NCBI GenBank assembly: GCA_964627305.1
Contig: CAZVHP010000001.1
Coordinates: 434,001 to 498,000, forward strand
DNA from: WJKG01 sp964627305
GTDB taxonomy: Bacteria > Zixibacteria > MSB-5A5 > GN15 > FEB-12
Direction: 5' to 3'
Length of the DNA: 64,000 nucleotides
The position numbers and the translations under genes were made by a program. Below, piece by piece: positions 8,826 through 16,897 of the stretch; the stretch's first letter is position 1, and each line of letters opens with the position of its first letter. Below the pieces are notes generated by a model that did no database searches, was not told the origin of the DNA, and saw nothing but the letters and a program-made list of their open reading frames with translations.

Positions 8826-10922
8826 ATGTCCCCCTCTGAAGAAAGAAACGACACTCCCAGGCACCACCCACAAGATCGGCACGAACATCGCGAAGGAAAC
8901 TCCTCCAGCCAGGATAACCACGAGGACAGACATAGCGGCGACCACGAGAACCATGACCACAGCGCTCACCACGAAATGATGATCCGCGATTTCCGCCGAC
9001 GCTTTGTGATATCGCTTGTCATCACCTTGCCGGTGCTGGCCCTCTCTCCCATGATTCAGCAATTACTGGGATTTGAGTTCACGCTGCTCGGGGCGCCGGA
9101 CCGTTACCTCTTATTTGCTCTCTCCACTGTCGTCTTCTTTTATGGCGGTTGGCCATTTCTGACAGGGCTGGTTGACGAGCTTTCGAATAAGCAACCCGGC
9201 ATGATGACGCTCATCACCGTCGCAATCACCGTCGCCTGGGGTTACTCCTCTGCCACCACCTTCGGTGTCAGCGGAAGTACCTTCTTCTGGGAACTGGTCA
9301 CCTTGATCGATGTCATGCTGCTCGGGCACTGGATTGAAATGAAATCGGTGCTGGGAGCCTCGCGGTCCTTGCGGAAACTGGTCGAAATGATGCCGTCTGA
9401 GGCGCACCTGCTCACGAACGGCAACACCACGGACGTGCAAATTGATGAACTCAACGAAGGCAACCGGGTGTTAGTGCACCCCGGGGAGAAGATCCCGGTC
9501 GATGGTGTGATAGTCGATGGCGAGAGTCAGATCAACGAGTCCATGGTGACGGGTGAGGCCAGGCCCGTGTCCAGGAACAAGGACGATAGAGTGATCGGCG
9601 GCACAATCAACGGTAACGGTTCCCTGACGGTCGAAGTGGAACAGGTGGGAAAGAATGCCTATTTGAGCAAAGTCATCAACATGGTGCGCGATGCACAGAG
9701 CAAGAAGTCTCGCACACAGAATCTGGCCGACCGTATTGCCCGCTGGCTGACCGTTATCGCCCTGGCAGTCGGCTTTGGCACACTGGCTGTCTGGCTGCTC
9801 ATGGACAGACCATTTGTCTTCGCTTTGGAGCGCATGGCCACTGTCATGGTCATCACCTGCCCCCACGCTTTGGGTCTGGCGGTTCCACTGGTTGTGGCTA
9901 TCTCCATCACACTGTCGGCACAGAACGGACTGCTCATCCGCAATCGCACCGCTTTCGAAAACTCACGTAAGATATCCCTGGTAGCTTTCGACAAAACCGG
10001 AACCCTCACAAAGGGGAACTTCGGAGTTACACGTTTCGGCGCTCTCAATGATAGCCACGACGACCACGACATCCTGCGGCTCGCCGGGGCGCTCGAGCAG
10101 AAGTCGGAGCACCCTCTGGCCATAGGCATCATGGAGAAAGTCCGTGAGCACGATATCGATCTGCCCGAGGCCAGGGATTTCAACGCCCTGACCGGCCTGG
10201 GAATTGAAGCCCGGGTAGAAGGCAGGACTGTCCGTGTCGTCAGTCCCGAGTATATGAAGAACGAGGGCATCAAGATCCCCGATAAGGTCTATGAGAGCGC
10301 ACGGGAGACCGTTGTGTTCGTTCTGGTGGATGATCAACTCGCTGGGTTTGTGAGCATGGCGGATGAGATCCGCGAGCAATCGTACGATGCCGTCAAGTCG
10401 ATGAGGGAGGCCGGGATTAAGGTCTACATGATGACCGGCGATAACGAGAAGGTAGCCAGAAGCGTCAGCGAGGAGCTTGGCCTTGACGGCTACTTCGCGG
10501 GCATCCTCCCCGACCAGAAGCTAGAGAAGATCAAAGAGTTCCAGAACGATGGCGAGTTCGTGGCTATGACCGGCGATGGTATCAACGATGCTCCGGCACT
10601 GGCTGCTGCCGATGTCGGTATCGCTGTAGGTTCGGGGACCGATGTTGCCGCCGAAACCGCCGACATCATCCTGGTCGAGAGCAACCCCATTCACATCGCT
10701 GCCCTCATATCATTCGGCAAGGCTACCCGCACCAAAATGATACAGAACTTCGTGTGGGCAACCGGCTACAATGTCGTTGCCATTCCGCTGGCGGCGGGAG
10801 TGCTCTACAGCGAGGGTATCCTGATCAGCCCGGCTATCGGTGCCGTTGTCATGAGCGCCAGCACGATAATTGTGGCCATCAACGCCCAACTCCTCCGGCG
10901 AAGACTGCGCCTGCATGACTAA
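8826..10922 (+). CDS. copB: CopB-type (P1B-3-like) heavy-metal translocating ATPase
   Basis: This membrane ATPase exports copper or silver. Its 698 residues begin with a roughly 50-residue His/Asp-rich tail (for example HENHDHSAHHE), a putative metal-binding region. The membrane metal site is Cys345-Pro-His (VITCPHALGLA); CPH instead of CPC marks the CopB subgroup, reported for Cu(II)/Ag(I). The phosphorylated Asp389 is in FDKTGTLTKG, with TGEA (actuator) and GDGINDAPALAAADVGIAVG (hinge). The frame is open through the gap, but the ATG at 8826 has a GCGAGGA ribosome site and gives the expected length. The gene lies between two direct repeat copies, which may indicate acquisition or mobility. 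Confidence 0.9.
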   Translation: MSPSEERNDTPRHHPQDRHEHREGNSSSQDNHEDRHSGDHENHDHSAHHEMMIRDFRRRFVISLVITLPVLALSPMIQQLLGFEFTLLGAPDRYLLFALSTVVFFYGGWPFLTGLVDELSNKQPGMMTLITVAITVAWGYSSATTFGVSGSTFFWELVTLIDVMLLGHWIEMKSVLGASRSLRKLVEMMPSEAHLLTNGNTTDVQIDELNEGNRVLVHPGEKIPVDGVIVDGESQINESMVTGEARPVSRNKDDRVIGGTINGNGSLTVEVEQVGKNAYLSKVINMVRDAQSKKSRTQNLADRIARWLTVIALAVGFGTLAVWLLMDRPFVFALERMATVMVITCPHALGLAVPLVVAISITLSAQNGLLIRNRTAFENSRKISLVAFDKTGTLTKGNFGVTRFGALNDSHDDHDILRLAGALEQKSEHPLAIGIMEKVREHDIDLPEARDFNALTGLGIEARVEGRTVRVVSPEYMKNEGIKIPDKVYESARETVVFVLVDDQLAGFVSMADEIREQSYDAVKSMREAGIKVYMMTGDNEKVARSVSEELGLDGYFAGILPDQKLEKIKEFQNDGEFVAMTGDGINDAPALAAADVGIAVGSGTDVAAETADIILVESNPIHIAALISFGKATRTKMIQNFVWATGYNVVAIPLAAGVLYSEGILISPAIGAVVMSASTIIVAINAQLLRRRLRLHD

Positions 10923-10950
10923 CTCCATCCCGCCTTCCCCGACAGAAGCA

Positions 10951-11306
10951 GTCGAAACCCCTGCGGTTCCAACATCACAGCACAACGTCAACACCTCAAT
11001 ATCGTGTGTGACCGTCAGATCAGCAGCACACATGGGGTGCCCCATCCCGCCTCTGGCAGGGTGGGTGTCCTTCTCGCAAGCTGGCAGATTGTTACCGTGG
11101 GCGGCAGGCGTCCCGCCTGCCCCAGCCATGATCTCGTCACAACACATACCCCGACCGATGCCCGCAGGGTGGGTGTCCTTCTCGTAAGCCGGCAGATCAT
11201 CAACCCGTGCCACTACCGCCTCACCACGCATTCAACCGTAGGGCGGAACGCCATTGGCGTTCCGCCACTGCAAGCCGACGAACGAGAATGGCAGAACCCC
11301 GAAGAC
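10951..11306 (+). repeat. hairpin-rich dispersed repeat, copy B (intact)
   Basis: This is the most complete copy in the window. Hairpin 1 has arms CCCATCCCGCC (11041-11051) and GGCAGGGTGGG (11055-11065). Hairpin 2 has GGCAGGCG (11103-11110) and CGCCTGCC (11114-11121). Hairpin 3 has GGCGGAACGCC (11242-11252) and GGCGTTCCGCC (11256-11266). All three close on three-base loops. The module GGGTGGGTGTCCTTCTCG occurs twice inside the copy. The 5' part (10951-11040) matches the start of the copy near 54.45 kb. The open frames across it look like by-products of the repeat. Confidence 0.8.
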
Positions 11307-11389
11307 ATGATCCTGCTTCACGTCAAACCACTGTCAACATCGGAGCTTCCAAGAAACAGACATGCCCACCAACTAACCCCACACCCCCC

Positions 11390-12115
11390 CTACACCTGCA
11401 GAACCTTCACATCCCCCACAAAACTGCTGATCGCGATATACAGCTTCTTCTCAGCCGTCTCATACTCATCCGTCGACACCTCCAGCGTGTTGCCAACACC
11501 CTCTGAGCGTCGACCCAGAATATCCACATCACCGGCGAAATTGGAACAATGCACGAACACCTGCCACTCCCGCGGCACGAACACCTTAACATCCCCCAGA
11601 AATTCGGAAATGATCAGGCGATTCAACCCCTCACTCAACTCACCCCGGGAGGTTATGACATCAATGTCCCCCGCAAAACCCGACACCTCCACGTTGCGCA
11701 TGTTCACCCCGGACAGGTCCACATGCAAATCGCCGATCGCCTTCTTGTACTGCTGAAATCCATCCCGCGACACACTCGGCCCCTGTGCCGTCTTCCCCTC
11801 GAACGAATAGCTGTGCTGGCTGCTCTGGCCCCCCGCTGCTTTCTGCGACGACGAATCACCCGCCGTCTTGCGCTGCGAGCCGCCATACGATGCACCGCCC
11901 GACATGTGCGCATAGCTGTTGATGTGCTCGGCCATCCGATCCTGCTCCCGCTTCTTGCGGATAATCAGCCATACCCCCAGCCCAATCAGCCCCAGCGGGA
12001 TCAGCGTACCCACGAAATCGTCAAAGTCGAAGTACACAATCCCCAGGCTCCGCACCAGCAGCAGAAAGCCGATGACCACCAGGACAAGGCCAAATGTAAT
12101 CTTGCGTGAGTCCAT
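11390..12115 (-). CDS. LiaF-like membrane protein
   Basis: This 241-residue protein has two N-terminal membrane segments (ITFGLVLVVIGFLLLV and TLIPLGLIGLGVWLII), a Ser/Gly/Gln-rich linker (about residues 65-115) and a C-terminal beta-rich domain. The C-terminal domain contains repeated FxGDxxV units (SGFAGDIDVI, SEFLGDVKVFVP, SNFAGDVDIL, SSFVGDVKVL), which is typical of the LiaF/DUF2154 cell-wall-active antibiotic response family. In Firmicutes LiaF modulates a stress two-component system; no such partner is seen here, so the role is unknown. It reads toward repeat copy B and is divergent from argF. Confidence 0.75.
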   Translation of the reverse strand: MDSRKITFGLVLVVIGFLLLVRSLGIVYFDFDDFVGTLIPLGLIGLGVWLIIRKKREQDRMAEHINSYAHMSGGASYGGSQRKTAGDSSSQKAAGGQSSQHSYSFEGKTAQGPSVSRDGFQQYKKAIGDLHVDLSGVNMRNVEVSGFAGDIDVITSRGELSEGLNRLIISEFLGDVKVFVPREWQVFVHCSNFAGDVDILGRRSEGVGNTLEVSTDEYETAEKKLYIAISSFVGDVKVLQV

Positions 12116-12208
12116 TGTTATCCAATCAATCCGGTTATGATCCTGTTGTCAATACGTAATGACACCCAATCAGTTGCATCATCCGGGCCTGCCCGGTCCC
12201 CGGAGTCC

Positions 12209-12237
12209 TTGACTATTCCTCCCGAAGACTCTTTATT
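12209..12237 (+). promoter_or_regulatory. candidate sigma70-type promoter for argF
   Basis: TTGACT (12209-12214), a 17-base spacer and TTTATT (12232-12237) lie about 45 bases before the argF start in the divergent intergenic region. Confidence 0.5.
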
Positions 12238-12282
12238 CTGCAGAAATTTGCCAATTCTACCGCAACTATACCAGGAGGAAAC

Positions 12283-13188
12283 ATGGCTCGCTCACTGACC
12301 CAGATCACCGATCTCACGGCCGATGAGGTCCGCGAGGTTCTCACATCGGCCGCTGATATGAAAAGCGGCAAAATCGCCCCCAAACCGCTCGCAGGGAAAT
12401 CAGCCGCCTGCATCTTCACCAAGGCCTCACTGCGTACCCGTATCTCCTTCGAGGTCGGCATCACCGAACTCGGCGGCAACGCCCTCTACGTAACCGACAA
12501 CGAAATCAAGCTCGGAGAGCGGGAATCTATCGCCGATGCCGCCAAAGTCCTCTCCCGCTATGTCGGACTGATTATGATCCGCACCTTCAAACAGTCCGAT
12601 GTCGAGGAACTGGCCCGGCACGCCACCGTCCCCGTGGTCAACGGCCTGACCGACCTCGTTCACCCCTGCCAGATTCTCGGCGACTATCTCACCGCCACCG
12701 AACACCTGCCGGGCAAAGAACGCTATCGCGTCGCCTATCTCGGCGACGGCAACAATATCGCCAATTCCTGGCTCAATCTGGCCTCGCTCCTCCCGCTCGA
12801 TCTGCGCATCGGGACCGCCGAGGATACCCAGCCGGACTCAGCCATTGTTCAGAAGGCCAGGGCAAACTCCGAAAGCCGTATCGTCATTACGGCCGATCCT
12901 AAAGAAGCCGTCAAGGATGCCGATGTAGTCTATACAGATGTCTGGGCCTCCATGGGACAGAAACATCTGGCTGACGAAAAGGCAGAAAAGTTAAGAAAGT
13001 ATCAAGTGAATAGCTCTCTGTTGCAGGGGGCTGACCCAAAGGCGATAGTTATGCACTGCCTGCCGGCTGAACGAGGACGCGAAATCACCGACGAGGTGAT
13101 GGACGGCCCGCAATCCGTCGTCTTCGACGAGGCCGAAAACAGGCTGCATATCCAGAAGGGAATCATGCATTTCCTTCTGACACACTGA
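12283..13188 (+). CDS. argF: ornithine carbamoyltransferase
   Basis: This enzyme transfers the carbamoyl group to ornithine to form citrulline in arginine synthesis. Carbamoyl-phosphate binding is shown by SLRTRISFEVG (STRTR-type loop, with Leu in place of Thr) and by LVHPCQILGDYLT. The ornithine side has DVWASMGQK and MHCLPAERGREITDEV. The 301 residues are typical. ATG follows AGGAGG at a good distance. No other arginine genes are near. Close homologues acting on acetyl- or succinylornithine exist; the HCLPA loop favours an ordinary OTCase. Confidence 0.9.
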   Translation: MARSLTQITDLTADEVREVLTSAADMKSGKIAPKPLAGKSAACIFTKASLRTRISFEVGITELGGNALYVTDNEIKLGERESIADAAKVLSRYVGLIMIRTFKQSDVEELARHATVPVVNGLTDLVHPCQILGDYLTATEHLPGKERYRVAYLGDGNNIANSWLNLASLLPLDLRIGTAEDTQPDSAIVQKARANSESRIVITADPKEAVKDADVVYTDVWASMGQKHLADEKAEKLRKYQVNSSLLQGADPKAIVMHCLPAERGREITDEVMDGPQSVVFDEAENRLHIQKGIMHFLLTH

Positions 13189-13245
13189 CGCCCGACAGGC
13201 CAGTTCCAGACGGAGAGGGGCAAATCGAGAGAAAGGAGACGCACC

Positions 13246-14115
13246 ATGCGTTCCCGGAGTTTGTTTTTCCTTCTGGGACTGGTTGTCCTGTCGCTGTCCG
13301 CAGTCGCTTTCATCGCCTGCTCCGACGATGACAGCCCGACAATCAGCAACAACCAGGGCTCCCTGACCGACCCAGAATTCATGGCCGTTCAGGAACAGCT
13401 CGACAACGTTGTTGCCAACACCGTCGACATCTTCGGCGATGGCCTCGGCAACATCAGCGGTATCCCCGATGATGCCGATATGAAAGATGTGCTCTACGGC
13501 CCTGGCGATCCTTCCGATGTCACCAACGTCGAGTACAACGAGACCACCGGCTGGCACACCATCACCATCAGCCGCACCCGAAGCACCTACACCGAGTCCA
13601 TCACCGACCGCGTCCAGTTCCGTGATGCCAGCGGCAACGCTCAACGCAGCGCCACCGGTGCGACAGAGCTGACCTACCGTCACACCTGGAGCCGGACAAT
13701 GATTGACCAGTCGGTTACTCACAGCGACTACATCGGCCAAGCCGACTTCACGTTCTCGGGTCTCAACACCACCGCTGCCAACATTGCCGGAACGTTCACG
13801 TGGACCAGCGACGGCAAGCACGTCAGCGCCGATTCTACCATCGAGCGCGAAATCACTGTCGAGACATCACTCACGGACTTCGTGGTCTACAAAGGCCCCG
13901 GCGGCTGGACGACCAACTCCTGTCCCAATGAAGGCAGTATCGCTGAAGCCGACATTACCATGACCTATGTCAAGGATTCTGACGACCCGGTCACCACCGA
14001 ATGGGCCGCAGATATCACCTTTGAGGACGGACTGATGACCGCTCAGGTCACCCGAAACTCCGTCACCTGGAACTACAGCTCACAGGTGTGTACTCCCAGT
14101 AGTGCCGGAAACTGA
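13246..14115 (+). CDS. putative secreted lipoprotein, unknown function
   Basis: The 289-residue product has a lipoprotein signal: a basic start, a hydrophobic stretch (LFFLLGLVVLSLSAVAF) and the lipobox cysteine in FIACSDDD, followed by an acidic, Asn/Thr-rich mature part. The body is rich in Thr/Ser beta-strand patterns with no recognised domain. The ribosome site AAAGGAG precedes the ATG. It is a monocistronic gene between argF and a strong terminator. No function can be assigned. Confidence 0.7.
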   Translation: MRSRSLFFLLGLVVLSLSAVAFIACSDDDSPTISNNQGSLTDPEFMAVQEQLDNVVANTVDIFGDGLGNISGIPDDADMKDVLYGPGDPSDVTNVEYNETTGWHTITISRTRSTYTESITDRVQFRDASGNAQRSATGATELTYRHTWSRTMIDQSVTHSDYIGQADFTFSGLNTTAANIAGTFTWTSDGKHVSADSTIEREITVETSLTDFVVYKGPGGWTTNSCPNEGSIAEADITMTYVKDSDDPVTTEWAADITFEDGLMTAQVTRNSVTWNYSSQVCTPSSAGN

Positions 14116-14164
14116 ATTTACAGGAAACCAGGTCACAAGGATTCGTGATTGCGGGCCTAACCCG

Positions 14165-14197
14165 GAAAGCCCGACTAAGGATGGTCGGGCTTTCTTC
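14165..14197 (+). terminator. rho-independent terminator
   Basis: The arms GAAAGCCCGAC (14165-14175) and GTCGGGCTTTC (14184-14194) form a perfect 11-base stem with an 8-base loop and a T-rich tail, about 50 bases after the lipoprotein gene. Confidence 0.85.
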
Positions 14198-14274
14198 TAT
14201 TGTACCATCACACCCGCCAGCCCCCGGCACCATTTCGTTTGACATCACCCTCCGCCCTGCCTAAGCTTCAACAC

Positions 14275-14709
14275 ATGGACTCCGAAATCGTCAAATACTC
14301 CGGCTGTTTCGTCTGCGGCGACAAAAACCCCATCGGCCTCAAAGCACGCTTCTTCTTCGACGGCAATCAGGCCCGTACGGAAATCACCGCTGACTCAAGA
14401 TTCGAGGGCTACCAGAGGATCCTCCACGGCGGCATCATCTCAACCCTGCTCGATGAAGTCATGATCAAGGCCGTTTTGGCCCGCGACATCTATGTCGTCA
14501 CCGCCGAGATGACCGTCAAGTTCATCCGCCCCGTTAAAGTCGGCGACAGACTGCACTTCCGTGGCTGGGTCACCCGCCAGCGTGGTCGCGTATGGCTCAC
14601 CGACGGAGTCGCTGAGGACTCGCAGGCGAACCCATATGCGACTGCCACCGGCAAATACATTGAGGCCGGGGGAGAGCTGCGCCAGACCCTCATGCAGTCA
14701 ATCGATTAA
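14275..14709 (+). CDS. PaaI-like hotdog-fold thioesterase
   Basis: The 144-residue protein carries a 4HBT/PaaI hotdog domain. CFVCGDKNPIGLKARFF opens the domain, and RILHGGIISTLLDEVMIKA is the catalytic helix with HGG plus the acidic residue. TAEMTVKFIRPVKVGDRL and the closing strands follow. Such enzymes hydrolyse acyl-CoA thioesters; the substrate is not predictable. The frame is open further upstream but would run through the terminator, so the ATG at 14275 is used. No strong ribosome site is seen. Confidence 0.8.
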   Translation: MDSEIVKYSGCFVCGDKNPIGLKARFFFDGNQARTEITADSRFEGYQRILHGGIISTLLDEVMIKAVLARDIYVVTAEMTVKFIRPVKVGDRLHFRGWVTRQRGRVWLTDGVAEDSQANPYATATGKYIEAGGELRQTLMQSID

Positions 14710-14873
14710 TCTGGTCAACCCGTTTCACATCGTCTAACCAGCCGCCCCCTCAAAATCCTATACCATGAGCTCATTCTTACTGCTGTACAAGCACTTAAGC
14801 GCGGCACCTGAAGTTTCACCTGATGGGCATCGGCCTTGCTCGCCCAATCAACATGAGCAAGGAAAAGCCCCCC

Positions 14874-15365
14874 ATGCAGTGCTATATCGCGACCTTCCGC
14901 AACGGCCACATCGACCCCGATCTGCAAAAGCGCGGTTTCAGCCTCGGCATGATTGTCTTTGCCATTCCCGAGCTGGGTATACTCTTCAGATGCCGTGCTG
15001 ATGGCGATCTGGTCGACCTCGAGTTCGGAGCTTTCTTCGCTTTGTTGAAGTTCATCAAATCCAGGCTGCCTGACCTCAAAGTCCCCAGAGTCCAGGTCCT
15101 GTCATCAAACCCCGAACTTGTCTTCGCGTTCACCGGCAATACTCGTCATCTGAGAAAGGGGACCGCCCGATATAACCTTGTAGCCGAATACCAGAAGCGC
15201 CACCAAATCACCATATCGTATTGCGATCCCCTCAAAAACAAGGCCCTCGTCCCAGCTTCCGAATATCCCGCCCTGCCTGAGGACCGGTGCATAGGTCTCA
15301 AACCGGAGCCTAAGGAACGGTCCCGTCCTGAGCTAAAACCATTCCAGCGCGGCCTGAGGCTCTGA
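14874..15365 (+). CDS. conserved hypothetical protein
   Basis: I do not recognise this 163-residue protein. The ATG at 14874 is preferred because AAGGAAA lies about 10 bases upstream; in-frame ATGs at 14823 and 14853 are alternatives. It starts MQCYIATFRNGHID, continues with a beta/alpha pattern (LGMIVFAIPELGILFRCRAD, then DLVDLEFGAFFALLKFI and VPRVQVLSSNPELVFAF), and ends in a basic, Pro-rich tail. The strand-helix layout with an acidic residue before the first helix vaguely recalls RNase H-like folds, but this is only a shape impression. It precedes another orphan gene on the same strand. Confidence 0.5.
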   Translation: MQCYIATFRNGHIDPDLQKRGFSLGMIVFAIPELGILFRCRADGDLVDLEFGAFFALLKFIKSRLPDLKVPRVQVLSSNPELVFAFTGNTRHLRKGTARYNLVAEYQKRHQITISYCDPLKNKALVPASEYPALPEDRCIGLKPEPKERSRPELKPFQRGLRL

Positions 15366-15554
15366 ACCAAGGAACATCCGAGGAACCTGGCAGCACTCAA
15401 TCATGATCTCCACTGCACACATAGCCCCGTATGGATCACCTCTCATGGTCGTCCACTGCCGGAATCAGACCCCAAACGCCCCGTCTGGCAAGCCTTTAGC
15501 CAGATTGGCGCGCCAACTCCTGAAAACGGCACACCCTTTGCACTCAGGCCGATC

Positions 15555-16367
15555 ATGAACGCCGACCTATTCAGCCAGATCAGAATCTTGCCGATCGACA
15601 AGATCGTCCCCTTCGAGCAACTGCCGAACATCGATCCGGATTTCTCCCTGTCCGACTGCCATCTGGTCCGGGATCCATTCCTGGTCACTCCCCTTGAAGA
15701 CGGCACATATGTCTTGCTCGATAACACCGACACCTTCGCGGAACTCGTCTACTGCGGCCTGACCCAGCTCCCCGTCCAGATCGCCGGGTGCAACCAGATT
15801 GTCCTTTCCAGCCCCCGCCTTGGACTGCACGAGTTTAACGTAACCGATCTGACCCGCCTGACCTCAACCCACCCCGACCATATCATCATCGCCGACCGAC
15901 CCGACCAGTCAGTCGATCCGCCTCACATGGCAATCAACTGCGCCTTCTCCGACAGCCCGCCGGTTCGCCTCATCCTAAGACGTCATCAGCCCCACGGCTG
16001 CCCCGACAGCCTGAGGCTGTTCTTCGAGGCCATTCAGGCCTCCGGCGGATACCAGGCCGAGTTCAGGCTCGGTTCCATAACTCCCGGCCTGATGCGCCGG
16101 CGCGACTACTCCTGTCTGCTAAGCCTGCCGCGCCCGACATTCGAAGATATTGCATACGCCGCCCACTCTCAGCAGTGCTATCCCCTGCGGACTGTCCACG
16201 CCGCCACCGGCGTCCGAGCCCTCCAAATCGACCTCTCCGTCGCCGTGCTGACCTCCGATCTGCCCCTTGGCGAAATCGAAGCCTACCTCCGCGACCTTAT
16301 CATCTACCGACACCAGCAAAGTCGCACCACGACCTATGAAGGCCGCATCTACCTGTTCAATCGCTGA
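15555..16367 (+). CDS. ParB/sulfiredoxin-fold protein, SbnI-like, lacking the His-Arg motif
   Basis: The 270-residue protein begins like ParB/sulfiredoxin-fold proteins: ILPIDKIVPFEQLPN, then RDPFLVTPLEDGTYVLLD and LTQLPVQIA. The overall length and the C-terminal pattern (GVRALQIDLSVAVL ending YEGRIYLFNR) recall SbnI, the free-serine kinase of staphyloferrin B synthesis. The usual DGxHR signature is replaced by DNTDTF, so the catalytic His and Arg are gone. It may bind a nucleotide or small molecule without that chemistry. Upstream is an orphan gene and downstream the convergent rpsT. Family assignment rests on remembered sequence patterns only. Confidence 0.45.
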   Translation: MNADLFSQIRILPIDKIVPFEQLPNIDPDFSLSDCHLVRDPFLVTPLEDGTYVLLDNTDTFAELVYCGLTQLPVQIAGCNQIVLSSPRLGLHEFNVTDLTRLTSTHPDHIIIADRPDQSVDPPHMAINCAFSDSPPVRLILRRHQPHGCPDSLRLFFEAIQASGGYQAEFRLGSITPGLMRRRDYSCLLSLPRPTFEDIAYAAHSQQCYPLRTVHAATGVRALQIDLSVAVLTSDLPLGEIEAYLRDLIIYRHQQSRTTTYEGRIYLFNR

Positions 16368-16508
16368 TCGAACCCAAAAACTTGTTGAACCCACAATCCG
16401 CGCAGCCTTTCTTGAACCTAATTGCCGGTTGAGGCAAAAGGGAGTCCATATGTCCGCCGGGAGGCAGGCGCTGACCCCCAAACCGGCAGTGGGGAAATAC
16501 CGGACACG

Positions 16509-16538
16509 AAAAAGCCCCGCACCTTGACAGAGCGGGGC
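16509..16538 (-). terminator. rho-independent terminator after rpsT
   Basis: Read on the minus strand, GCCCCGC and GCGGGGC form a 7-base stem followed by five T residues. It lies about 30 bases beyond the rpsT stop. Confidence 0.85.
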
Positions 16539-16569
16539 AGAGGCCGACGCGAACGTTGCCTTCAGCGAC

Positions 16570-16824
16570 CTAACCGAGTCGCGACACGAAACGAGCAAGA
16601 CGCGATTTATAACGGCTCGCCGTCCGCTTGTGCAGCAGACCGCTGCTGGCAGCACGATCCAGAAGACTCGTCACGTGCCCCATGCGCTGCTGAGCCTGCT
16701 CCCGGTCAGTCTGTGTCCGCAGCTTGCTGATGGCGGACCGAAGCTCCGAGCGGGAGGCCCGATTGCGCTGACGACGCTTCTCGTTGGTCTTGACGCGCTT
16801 TTCGCAGGACTTATGATTCGGCAA
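16570..16824 (-). CDS. rpsT: 30S ribosomal protein S20
   Basis: This 84-residue, strongly basic protein starts MPNHKSCEKRVKTNEKRRQR and contains NRASRSELRSAISKL and the C-terminal LLHKRTASRYKSRLARF, all typical of S20, which binds 16S rRNA. Length fits the family. It is transcribed alone from a strong predicted promoter and closed by its own terminator, divergent from murJ. Confidence 0.95.
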   Translation of the reverse strand: MPNHKSCEKRVKTNEKRRQRNRASRSELRSAISKLRTQTDREQAQQRMGHVTSLLDRAASSGLLHKRTASRYKSRLARFVSRLG

Positions 16825-16869
16825 TGTTGTCTTCCCTTCACGGTTTGACGTTATGTATCAGAACCTCTA

Positions 16870-16897
16870 AATATAATCGGCATTTCGCCTTTGTCAA
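16870..16897 (-). promoter_or_regulatory. strong predicted promoter of rpsT
   Basis: On the minus strand TTGACA (16897-16892), a 16-base spacer and TATATT (16875-16870) give a near-consensus promoter about 45 bases before the rpsT start. Its -35 box overlaps the first codons of murJ. Confidence 0.7.

Noticed and set aside
10951..11306. CRISPR-like array
   Set aside because: Repeats are few, uneven in spacing and palindromic modules without unique spacers of constant length.
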